Positions 18,430 through 25,229 of a stretch of 64,000 nt of DNA are shown here, in pieces. The stretch's first letter is position 1, and the number at the start of each line of letters is the position of its first letter. This stretch comes from an uncultured Ferrovibrio sp. (lineage in GTDB: Bacteria > Pseudomonadota > Alphaproteobacteria > Ferrovibrionales > Ferrovibrionaceae). The notes under the pieces were generated by a model that did no database searches, was not told the origin of the DNA, and saw nothing but the letters and a program-made list of their open reading frames with translations. The position numbers and the translations under genes were made by a program. The DNA is taken from NCBI RefSeq assembly GCF_937960835.1, contig NZ_CALGPC010000013.1, forward strand, positions 124,001 to 188,000. The letters are read 5' to 3'.

Positions 18430-19212
18430 TCAGGCAAACAGATAGCTGTCCATCGCCAGGCTGCCCATGGTGAAGCTGGCATGCAGGCGTTCGGCGGGTT
18501 TTTCGGGCGTGGCCGCCCCTAAGGCGACGAAGATCGGCAGAAGATGCTCGTCCGTCGGATGCGCCGCGACCGCATGCGGTGCCTGCCGGCGGTAGTCGAT
18601 CAGCGCCGCATCGTCGCGGCTGGTGAGACGGTCATGCATCCAGTCGGCAAATTCCTGGGCCCAGGGCATCACGCCACTTTGCCCCCTCCAGTCGAGCAGG
18701 CGCAGGTTATGGGTTAGCGACCCGGAAGCGAAGATCAGCACCCCCTCGTCCCGCAGCGGCGCCAAGGCACGCCCAAGCGCGACATGATGGGCCGGCCCGA
18801 GCTGCGACTGCAGCGACAGCTGCAGCACCGGAATGCCGGCGTCCGGGTAGATCAATGTCAGCGGCGACCAGGCGCCGTGATCGAGGCCGCGTTCGGGATC
18901 GAGCGTGGATCTGAAACCGGCCTGATCCAGCAATGTCTTGATGCGCGCGGCCAGATCCGGCGCGCCCGCAGCCGGGTAACGCATCTGATAGAGCGCCGGC
19001 GGAAAGCCGTAGAAATCGTGAATGGTTTCAGGCCTGGCGGTGGCGCTGATTTCCGGTTCCGCCGTCTCCCAATGCGCCGACACGGCCAAAATCGCCTTCG
19101 GCCGCGACCAGTGACTGGCTGCCTGCCGCAGAAATTGATGGGCGGCGTGCTGCGGCTCAAGCGTCAGCATCGGCGAACCGTGGCTGACGAACACGGTCGG
19201 CAGCTTTGTCAT
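18430..19212 (-). CDS. DODA-type extradiol aromatic ring-opening dioxygenase
   Basis: 260 residues, typical of the LigB/DODA (YgiD) family. Expected metal and active-site histidines are visible: VFVSHGSPML near the N-terminus, VSAHWET (~45), DHGAWSPL (~112), and HPTDEHLLP near the C-terminus. Family members cleave catechol-type substrates with Fe(II) or Zn; the physiological substrate is unclear. A ribosome site AGAGGG lies before the ATG. It is probably co-transcribed with the 80-residue gene upstream (67-base gap) and divergent from the LysR gene. Confidence 0.87.
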   Translation of the reverse strand: MTKLPTVFVSHGSPMLTLEPQHAAHQFLRQAASHWSRPKAILAVSAHWETAEPEISATARPETIHDFYGFPPALYQMRYPAAGAPDLAARIKTLLDQAGFRSTLDPERGLDHGAWSPLTLIYPDAGIPVLQLSLQSQLGPAHHVALGRALAPLRDEGVLIFASGSLTHNLRLLDWRGQSGVMPWAQEFADWMHDRLTSRDDAALIDYRRQAPHAVAAHPTDEHLLPIFVALGAATPEKPAERLHASFTMGSLAMDSYLFA

Positions 19213-19279
19213 GGCAACCCTCTGGGAGGAAGCGGATTTACCGCTTCACCTATGACAGCGCTGCCGACCCTGCAAGACG

Positions 19280-19522
19280 TTACTTGGCGGTCACCAGCTT
19301 GCCGCGCAGCACCGGCTGCCCGGAGACCGGCTGCCGGGAGGGGTTGCCGCGCAGAAGCGCAGCGATCCAGCCGCCCAGGCTGCCAATCGCCTGGCTCATG
19401 GCGGCGGCCCGCAGCTGAGCGGCGCGGTCGCGGTAGAAGTCGTACTCGGCCGGGCTGATATGCCGGGCGGGCGCCATCGTCGTGGCTTGGGTCGTAGTCT
19501 GGGTCGTAGTCTGGGTGCTCAT
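19280..19522 (-). CDS. Small hypothetical protein with Thr/Gln-repeat N-terminus
   Basis: 80 residues. The N-terminus is a Thr/Gln repeat (STQTTTQTTTQATT) encoded by near-perfect 12-base units. The middle, AEYDFYRDRAAQLRAAAMSQ, is an amphipathic helix similar to those in small alphaproteobacterial DUF1127-like proteins, followed by AIGSLGGWIAALLRG. No enzyme motif. The ribosome site is strong (GGAGAGGAAGG). It is the first gene opposite lysR and precedes the DODA dioxygenase. Function not recognised. Confidence 0.6.
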   Translation of the reverse strand: MSTQTTTQTTTQATTMAPARHISPAEYDFYRDRAAQLRAAAMSQAIGSLGGWIAALLRGNPSRQPVSGQPVLRGKLVTAK

Positions 19523-19575
19523 GCTTGCCTTCCTCTCCAGGGTGGCTGAGAGGGAAGATAGACGCGAGACATTTA

Positions 19576-19615
19576 TTCATTAATCACCTATTATTTCACG
19601 GATTGATGAATTCAT
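19576..19615. promoter_or_regulatory. Probable LysR operator in the divergent lysR/small-gene region
   Basis: TTCATTAATC (19576-19585) and GATTGATGAA (19601-19610) form a 10-base inverted repeat with one mismatch and a 15-base spacer. The perfect palindrome ATGAATTCAT (19606-19615) overlaps its right arm. The stretch is clearly AT-rich. LysR-type regulators usually bind such interrupted dyads between their own gene and a divergent target. Confidence 0.5.
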
Positions 19616-19632
19616 TTCATGAATGAGGCCCC

Positions 19633-20556
19633 ATGAGCCGTCTGAACGAAATGGAGGCCCTGGTCGAAGTGGTGGAGACGGGCAGCTTCACCGAAGCCGC
19701 CAAGCGCCTGCGCCTGTCGCCGTCCGCGATCAGCAAGCTGATCAGCCGCCTGGAAGACCGGCTCGGCACCCGCCTGTTGCAACGCACCACCCGCAAGATC
19801 GCGCTGACCGCCGAAGGCCGCGCCTATGCCGAGCAGGTTCGCGGCATCCTGGCCGAGATCGATGCGATCGAAACCAGCGTGGGCGGCGCCACGGCGGAGC
19901 CGCGCGGCCTGCTGCGCGTCAACGTCGCCCATGGTTTCGGAATGAGCCAGATCGTGCCGGCGATTCCGGATTTCATCGCCCGCTATCCGCAGGTCGATGT
20001 CAGGCTGACTTTCACCGACCACTTTGTCGATCTGCTGGCTGAAGGCGACGACATTGCCATCCGGCTGGGCGAATCGCGGGATGAATATCTGATCGCCCGC
20101 AAGCTTGCGGATTACACACGCATGATCTGTGGCGCGCCGGCTTATTTCGAACGCTATGGCATCCCCAAGACACCAGCCGATCTTGCAAATCATCGCGCCG
20201 TTCTCAGCAGCAACGTGGATCTCTTAAACACATGGCCGATGCGCTGGCCGGATGGCCGCAGGGAGCGCATCACCATGAAGGGCCATGTCATCTCCAATAG
20301 CGGCGACGCACTCTACCGCCTGGCTCTTGATGGCATGGGCCTGGGCTATACCGCGGATTTCCTCGTCTATGACGACATCGCCGCGGGTCGGCTGGTCGAA
20401 GTGCTGAGCGATTACCTCGACCGCCAGGTCTGGCCGATCTATGCGGTCTATCCGGCGCGCAAGCATCTGGCCGCGAAGGTGCGTGCCTTCGTCGACTTTC
20501 TGGTCGAGCGTTTCTCGCCTCATCCGCCCTGGGCGCAGTATCACGCCCAGTCCTGA
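19633..20556 (+). CDS. LysR-family transcriptional regulator
   Basis: 307 residues. N-terminal winged helix: LVEVVETGSFTEAAKRLRLS then SAISKLISRLEDRLGTRLLQ and RTTRKIALTAEG, followed by a periplasmic-binding-like effector domain from ~90 (RGLLRVNVAHGFGMSQIVPA). The LYRLALDGMGLGYTADF stretch near the C-terminus is typical of the CrgA/DmlR-like subgroup. Divergent neighbours are a small protein and a DODA dioxygenase, so it probably controls them and itself. The effector cannot be deduced. Confidence 0.93.
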   Translation: MSRLNEMEALVEVVETGSFTEAAKRLRLSPSAISKLISRLEDRLGTRLLQRTTRKIALTAEGRAYAEQVRGILAEIDAIETSVGGATAEPRGLLRVNVAHGFGMSQIVPAIPDFIARYPQVDVRLTFTDHFVDLLAEGDDIAIRLGESRDEYLIARKLADYTRMICGAPAYFERYGIPKTPADLANHRAVLSSNVDLLNTWPMRWPDGRRERITMKGHVISNSGDALYRLALDGMGLGYTADFLVYDDIAAGRLVEVLSDYLDRQVWPIYAVYPARKHLAAKVRAFVDFLVERFSPHPPWAQYHAQS

Positions 20557-20580
20557 TGCCCCACCAGTCCTGATGCCCCA
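20547..20580 (+). repeat. Two tandem 17-base repeats at the lysR 3' end
   Basis: CCAGTCCTGATGCCCCA occurs twice head-to-tail (20547-20563, 20564-20580), followed by a degraded third copy (GTCGTGATATCTCAGTC). The first copy contains the lysR stop codon. Looks like a slipped-strand duplication. Confidence 0.85.
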
Positions 20581-20610
20581 GTCGTGATATCTCAGTCTTA
20601 AGCGTCTGTT

Positions 20611-21642
20611 TTATCCGGCTGCTTCTTCCGCAGCCTTGAGCAATTGTGCGACGTCCTCCGGTCGCTTGTCGAAAGCACAGACAAAGCGGTACAGCGACCG
20701 CGCCGGATCCCAGACATGGAACAGCGCGCCACGCTGCTTCAGCTTCGCGACCATTGCCTCTGGCAGCACGGCAAAGACTTCATTGGCCTGCACCGGGAAC
20801 GGCACGGAGATGCCCGGAATACGCTGCAATCCCTCAGCCAGTTCGCGGGCGCGGGCATTGGCCTCGCGCGCCAGCCTCAGCCACAGGCCGTCCTGCACCA
20901 TCGCCAAAAGCTGTGCCGACAGGAAGCGCGCCTTCGAAAAAAGATGACCGGCACGCTTGCGCCGGAACAGAAAGCCTTCCGCCAGTTCAGGCTTGAAGAA
21001 GATCACCGCCTCCGCCGCCATGGCGCCGTTCTTGGTGGCGCCGAAGCCGAGCACGTCGACGCCGGCGCGCCAGGTCAGATCGGCCGGATGGCAATTCATG
21101 CCCGCCACCGCATTGGCGAAACGCGCTCCATCCATATAGAGATGCAAACCTTCCGCGCGGCCGATGGCAGCGATATCGGCAATCTCATCCGCGCTATAGA
21201 CCGTGCCGTATTCGGTCGCCTGCGTGATACTGATTGCCTTGGGCTGCGGGTGATGCTGCACGCCGCTCCAGCCGGCCGTCGCCGCCGCTTTTAGGGCGCG
21301 CAGATCGATCTTGCCGGCCTCGCCGGGCAAGGTCACGAGCTTGGCGCCGCCGGTGAAGAATTCCGGCGCATTGCATTCGTCCACCACGATGTGGCTGTCC
21401 TGGTGGCAATAGATTGCGCCATGGCCGGGAGACAGCGATGACAGCGCCAGCGAATTGGCCGCCGTGCCGGTGGCAACGGGAAAGACGCGGCATTCGGTAT
21501 CGAAGAGCGACGAAAAGACGGTATCGAGTTCGCGGCTCCAATCGTCGTCGCCGTAAGACGAAGCGCTGCCGTGATTGGCTTTAGCCAGGGCGGCCATGAT
21601 CTCCGGCGCTGCGCCGGAGGTGTTGTCGCTGCGAAAATCCAT
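20611..21642 (-). CDS. ltaE: Low-specificity L-threonine aldolase
   Basis: 343 residues, fold-type I PLP enzyme of the beta-eliminating lyase family. Motifs: MDFRSDNTSG at the N-terminus, TGTAANSLAL (phosphate loop, ~58-67), HIVVDECNAPEFF (~84-96), HLYMDGARFANAV (cofactor Asp ~171), and FGATKNGAMAAEA with the Schiff-base lysine at ~204. It cleaves L-threonine/allo-threonine to glycine and acetaldehyde. The 15-base gap from the JAMM peptidase gene upstream suggests co-transcription. The ribosome site AAGGAAAG is clear. Confidence 0.92.
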   Translation of the reverse strand: MDFRSDNTSGAAPEIMAALAKANHGSASSYGDDDWSRELDTVFSSLFDTECRVFPVATGTAANSLALSSLSPGHGAIYCHQDSHIVVDECNAPEFFTGGAKLVTLPGEAGKIDLRALKAAATAGWSGVQHHPQPKAISITQATEYGTVYSADEIADIAAIGRAEGLHLYMDGARFANAVAGMNCHPADLTWRAGVDVLGFGATKNGAMAAEAVIFFKPELAEGFLFRRKRAGHLFSKARFLSAQLLAMVQDGLWLRLAREANARARELAEGLQRIPGISVPFPVQANEVFAVLPEAMVAKLKQRGALFHVWDPARSLYRFVCAFDKRPEDVAQLLKAAEEAAG

Positions 21643-21657
21643 GAAAAGCTTTCCTTG

Positions 21658-22107
21658 TTAGTTCTGCGGCAGTATTTCCACCGGCATTTCCTCAAAGCCG
21701 CGCTGCGCGCCATCGGACAATGGCCGCGGCTTGAATGCGCGCAAGCTGGCGACGCGCCCGGCCTCCACCGCCGAAATGACCCAGATCAGCCCGGGATCAT
21801 GCACCATCTCGGCATCCTTCGCGGAGGGTTCGGGGCGGCCATTCGGATGACTGTGCCAATGCCCGACCAGGCGTTCGACGGCATTCGCCTCGCGCAGTCG
21901 CCGCAGCACGGCCACATGCGTGCTGGGGTCGAGTTCGAATTCGCAATCGGGCGAAGCAGCGACATTTTCAGCCGGCACGATCTCGACGATCTCGATCAGG
22001 CCATCGCCATGCTCGCGCCCGATCAGCAGGGCGCAGGCCTCGCGCGGAAACGCTGCCTCGGCCAGGGCATGCAGTTGCGCAACCTGTGCCGGCAGCAGCG
22101 ACAGCAT
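21658..22107 (-). CDS. JAMM/MPN+ metalloprotease (Mov34 family)
   Basis: 149 residues. Complete JAMM zinc motif: a glutamate in FPREACALLIG (~20-30), then GHWHSHPNGRPEPSAKDAE (~81-99), which supplies the two His, the Ser and the Asp. Bacterial MPN+ proteins cleave isopeptide or C-terminal peptide bonds, often in sulfur-carrier (ThiS/MoaD-like) processing. No ubiquitin-like gene is adjacent, so the substrate is unknown. Lies 2 bases after the membrane-protein gene and 15 before ltaE, probably one operon. Confidence 0.88.
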   Translation of the reverse strand: MLSLLPAQVAQLHALAEAAFPREACALLIGREHGDGLIEIVEIVPAENVAASPDCEFELDPSTHVAVLRRLREANAVERLVGHWHSHPNGRPEPSAKDAEMVHDPGLIWVISAVEAGRVASLRAFKPRPLSDGAQRGFEEMPVEILPQN

Positions 22108-22109
22108 CG

Positions 22110-22457
22110 CTAACGCTCCACCTGAATGGTGACACTGCCGAGCAAACGGAGGCTTTCGCCATCCAGGGCATAAAGCCGCTCGGTGCCATCCGCCAGACGC
22201 ACCCGCAGAACGATCCGGCTATTGGTCGCCAAGACCTCGGCCACGCGGCTGTTGCGAGGCAGAGTGATGCCGAAATCCTGCACGGCTTCCGCAGTGCTGG
22301 ACGGCGCGGCTGCAGGCGCGCTGCGTTTGTAGCCGCCGGTCATGATCAGCACGATCAGCAGCACGGCCAGCCCGACGAAGATGACGCCGAGACCGATGAC
22401 GACGGCCTTCAGCCACCGTATCCTCGGATCTGCCGCTTCCGCATCCTTGCTGGTCAT
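22110..22457 (-). CDS. Single-pass membrane protein, DUF6476-like
   Basis: 115 residues from the ATG at 22457 (MTSKDAEAADPRIRWLKAVV); upstream in-frame codons overlap rluD and are rejected. One transmembrane helix (~17-40, VVIGLGVIFVGLAVLLIVLI), then a small periplasmic domain with beta pattern (RVAEVLATNSRIVLRVRLAD, ERLYALDGESLRLLGSV). Proteins of this shape beside an RluA-family gene are widespread in alphaproteobacteria and are, to my recollection, labelled DUF6476. Function unknown. Start codons of this gene and rluD are 11 bases apart and divergent, so promoters must overlap the coding ends. Confidence 0.65.
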   Translation of the reverse strand: MTSKDAEAADPRIRWLKAVVIGLGVIFVGLAVLLIVLIMTGGYKRSAPAAAPSSTAEAVQDFGITLPRNSRVAEVLATNSRIVLRVRLADGTERLYALDGESLRLLGSVTIQVER

Positions 22458-22468
22458 GCCTTCATCCA

Positions 22469-23482
22469 ATGACTGACGCCAAAACGATCCAGATTCTGCC
22501 GCCGGTCCCGGAAGAAGCGGCGGGCGAACGGCTCGACCGGCATCTGGCGGCATTGTTGAGCGGCAATGAAGAGCCGATCTCGCGGTCGCGCCTGAAGGCG
22601 CTGATCCAGGAAGGCCATGTCAGGCTCGCTCAAGGCGGCGCGACGATAACCGACCCGTCCCGCAAGATCAAACCGGGTGAGGTCTATGAAGTCGGCCAGC
22701 CAGCGCCGGCCGCCGCCGAGCCGGAGGCGCAGGCAATCCCGCTGACCATCGTCTATGAAGACGACCAGCTGATCGTCATCGACAAGCCGCCTGGCCTGGT
22801 GGTGCATCCAGCCCCCGGCAATCCCGACCGCACCTTGGTCAACGCCTTGCTGCATCATTGCGGCGACAGCCTGTCGGGCATCGGCGGCGTGAAACGGCCC
22901 GGCATCGTGCACCGCATCGACAAGGATACCTCCGGCCTTGTGGTCGCCGCCAAGACCGACCGCGCGCATCAGGCCCTGGCCGGCCTGTTCGCAAGTCATG
23001 ACATCGAGCGCAGCTACGATGCCCTGGTCTGGGGCCACCCCAATCCGCCGCATGGCACCATCGAAGGGCCCATCGGCCGCGATCCGCGCGACCGCAAGAG
23101 AATGGCCATCGTCAGCAAGGGCGGGAAGCCGGCAGTGACGCATTACACCACGCGCAAGCTGATCTACGACCGGAAAGGCCGGCCCGTCTGCGCGCTGGTG
23201 CGCTGCGATCTCGAAACCGGCCGGACGCATCAGATCCGCGTGCATATGACCAGCCGCGGCCATGCGCTGATCGGCGACCAGACCTATGGCGGACGGCGCT
23301 CCTTGCAGCGCTTTACGCTTTCGGATGCAGCCCATGCGGCCCTGCGCGATTTTTCGCGCCAGGCCCTGCACGCGGCCACTTTGGGTTTCCGTCATCCGGC
23401 GAGCGGCGAGATGCTGCGATTCGAAAGCCCCCTGCCAAAGGATTTCGCCGCCTTGCTGGCCGCTCTCACCGAGACCCCTTAG
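22469..23482 (+). CDS. rluD: RluA/RluD-family 23S rRNA pseudouridine synthase
   Basis: 337 residues. N-terminal S4 RNA-binding domain (GERLDRHLAALLSG, SRSRLKALIQEGHVRL) and catalytic domain with VIDKPPGLVVHPAPGN and HRIDKDTSGLVVAAKT, in which D151 is the catalytic Asp. The RTHQIRVHM box lies downstream. The S4 domain plus length favours RluC/RluD over RluA; RluD (helix 69 sites) is the usual call when rpoH follows, but RluC cannot be excluded. Divergent from the membrane-protein gene. Confidence 0.88.
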   Translation: MTDAKTIQILPPVPEEAAGERLDRHLAALLSGNEEPISRSRLKALIQEGHVRLAQGGATITDPSRKIKPGEVYEVGQPAPAAAEPEAQAIPLTIVYEDDQLIVIDKPPGLVVHPAPGNPDRTLVNALLHHCGDSLSGIGGVKRPGIVHRIDKDTSGLVVAAKTDRAHQALAGLFASHDIERSYDALVWGHPNPPHGTIEGPIGRDPRDRKRMAIVSKGGKPAVTHYTTRKLIYDRKGRPVCALVRCDLETGRTHQIRVHMTSRGHALIGDQTYGGRRSLQRFTLSDAAHAALRDFSRQALHAATLGFRHPASGEMLRFESPLPKDFAALLAALTETP

Positions 23483-23797
23483 ACGGCAGGCTTCCAGGCG
23501 CCGGAACAGGTCATACCTCTATCTCATTGATATAATTAATTTTTTCAAAGTCCGATCGGAGTCATGCGCAGGCATGGCGAGTGCCGTTGAAAATCGGCAG
23601 ATTGGTAACAATATATTGAAATATATGAACTTTCCTGAACGGACGGTGTTTGATCAGGATGTGATGGCCACTACAGGACGAAGATGCCTGCGCCCCACTT
23701 CCGCCGTATTCCGCCCCTCTCTTATTGATGTTGAGGTTCAGGCTTACCAAATATCTGTCTGTGCCGGGTATTCGCCCGGCCGGGGGAGTCCGAAAAT
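23483..23797 (+). promoter_or_regulatory. rpoH upstream region and leader with hairpin by the ribosome site
   Basis: A 315-base gap, AT-rich in its first half. A possible promoter is TTGAAA (23587-23592), 17 bases, AATATA (23610-23615). Just before the gene, GCCGGG-TATTCG-CCCGGC (23763-23780) forms a 6-base-pair hairpin ending one base before the GGGGGAG ribosome site (23782-23788). An alternative fold pairs CCC at 23775-23777 with GGG of the ribosome site. No gene seen. Confidence 0.4.
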
Positions 23798-24694
23798 ATG
23801 AGTGTTGCCAGTTTACCTGCTCTTTCTGCGACTGAAGGGGGCCTTGCCCGCTATCTCGCCGAAATCCGCCGGTTTCCCATGCTGGAGCCGGAGGAGGAGT
23901 ATATGCTGGCCAAGGCGTGGCGCGACCACGGCGATGTCGAGGCCGCCCATAAGCTGGTGACTAGCCATCTGCGGCTGGTGGCCAAGATCGCCATGGGGTA
24001 TCGCGGCTATGGCCTGCCGATCGGGGAACTGATCTCGGAAGGCAATGTCGGCATGATGCAGGCGGTCAAACGCTTTGATCCCGATAAGGGCTTCCGCCTG
24101 TCGACCTATGCCATGTGGTGGATCCGCGCCTCGATCCAGGAATACATCCTGCGTTCCTGGTCGCTGGTGAAGATCGGCACCACCGCCGCGCAGAAAAAGC
24201 TGTTCTTCAACCTGCGCCGCCTGCGCGGGCAGATGAAGGCCATTGAAGGCGGCCAGCTCACGCCTGAGCAGGTCGAGAAGATCGCCAACCAGCTCGACGT
24301 CTCCAAGGAAGAGGTCATCACCATGGACCGCCGTCTGGCGGCGCCGGACCATTCCCTGAATGCGCCGCTGCGCGATGACGGCGATGGCGACGCCCAGTGG
24401 CAGGATTGGCTGGTCGATGAGACGCCGAACCAGGAAACCCGTCTGGCGGAAGGCGACGAGTTCGACAGCCGCCGGGCGCTGCTGACCCAGGCGATGGAGC
24501 AGCTCAACGAGCGTGAGCGCGATATCCTGGCGCAGCGGCGCCTGACCGAAGAGCCGACCACGCTGGAAGATCTGTCCGCCCGCTACGGCATCAGCCGCGA
24601 GCGCGTGCGCCAGATCGAAGTCCGCGCCTTCGAGAAACTGCAAAAGGCCGTGAAGGCAGCCGCGCTGCAGCAGGGCGTTGAAGCGCCGGCCTGA
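23798..24694 (+). CDS. rpoH: RNA polymerase heat-shock sigma factor RpoH (sigma-32)
   Basis: 298 residues. Region 2 (SHLRLVAKIAMGYRGYGLPI, YAMWWIRASIQEYILRSWSL) is followed by the RpoH box QKKLFFNLRRLR that distinguishes sigma-32 from housekeeping sigma-70. Region 4 ends with RYGISRERVRQIEVRAFEKL. Directs transcription of chaperone and protease genes. Length is typical. A GGGGGAG ribosome site lies 9 bases upstream. Alphaproteobacteria often have two rpoH copies; only one is visible here. Followed by a strong terminator. Confidence 0.96.
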   Translation: MSVASLPALSATEGGLARYLAEIRRFPMLEPEEEYMLAKAWRDHGDVEAAHKLVTSHLRLVAKIAMGYRGYGLPIGELISEGNVGMMQAVKRFDPDKGFRLSTYAMWWIRASIQEYILRSWSLVKIGTTAAQKKLFFNLRRLRGQMKAIEGGQLTPEQVEKIANQLDVSKEEVITMDRRLAAPDHSLNAPLRDDGDGDAQWQDWLVDETPNQETRLAEGDEFDSRRALLTQAMEQLNERERDILAQRRLTEEPTTLEDLSARYGISRERVRQIEVRAFEKLQKAVKAAALQQGVEAPA

Positions 24695-24723
24695 CGGCTT
24701 CATTCAAATAGATTTCAAAAAAG

Positions 24724-24760
24724 AACGGCGGCGGTCGCAGGACCGCCGCCGTTGTCTTTT
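24724..24760. terminator. Bidirectional terminator between rpoH and cheW
   Basis: 13-base-pair perfect stem (AACGGCGGCGGTC / GACCGCCGCCGTT) with a GCAG loop, followed by GTCTTTT on the plus side and a run of A before it on the other side. It ends both convergent units. Confidence 0.9.
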
Positions 24761-24777
24761 CAGACCGCCTGGCTGCG

Positions 24778-25227
24778 TCAAGCCGCGGCGTGTTCCAGGG
24801 CCAGCGCCCTGTCGCCTGCGATTTTCTGCAATGCGAGGAGCGGGACGAGCTGTTCGCCGATGGTAGCGATGCCGTCGATGATCCTCGACGACCATGCCTC
24901 GTCCTCGGTCGGATTGGTGATATGCGTCTCATCGATCTGCACGATGTCGGAGACGCCATCCACCAAGAGGCCCATCGGCTTGCCGTCCAGCACCGCAACC
25001 ACGATCACGTCCTGTGGCCGCGGCTCCGGCGTCGGCTTGCCCAGAATGCGGCGGGCATCAAACACCGGCAGCACATGGCCGCGCAGGTTCAGCACGCCAA
25101 GACAGGCCGGATCGGTGTCAGGCAGGGCCGAAACGGGCGTCCAGCCGCGGATCTCCTGGATCTGCAGCAGAGGCATCGCATAGCTCTGATCCCCAACCTT
25201 GATCAGCAACGCATCGAAGCTGCTCAT
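24778..25227 (-). CDS. cheW: Chemotaxis coupling protein CheW
   Basis: 149 residues. CheW fold with YAMPLLQIQEIRGWTPVSAL, then CLGVLNLRGHVLPVFDARRI, the diagnostic NLRG..LPV..L signature, and VAVLDGKPMGLLVDGVSDIV. It bridges chemoreceptors and CheA. Directly follows the chemoreceptor gene with a 2-base gap and AGGA ribosome site, so the two form one unit. No cheA, cheR or cheB is in the window. Confidence 0.93.
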   Translation of the reverse strand: MSSFDALLIKVGDQSYAMPLLQIQEIRGWTPVSALPDTDPACLGVLNLRGHVLPVFDARRILGKPTPEPRPQDVIVVAVLDGKPMGLLVDGVSDIVQIDETHITNPTEDEAWSSRIIDGIATIGEQLVPLLALQKIAGDRALALEHAAA

Positions 25228-25229
25228 GA

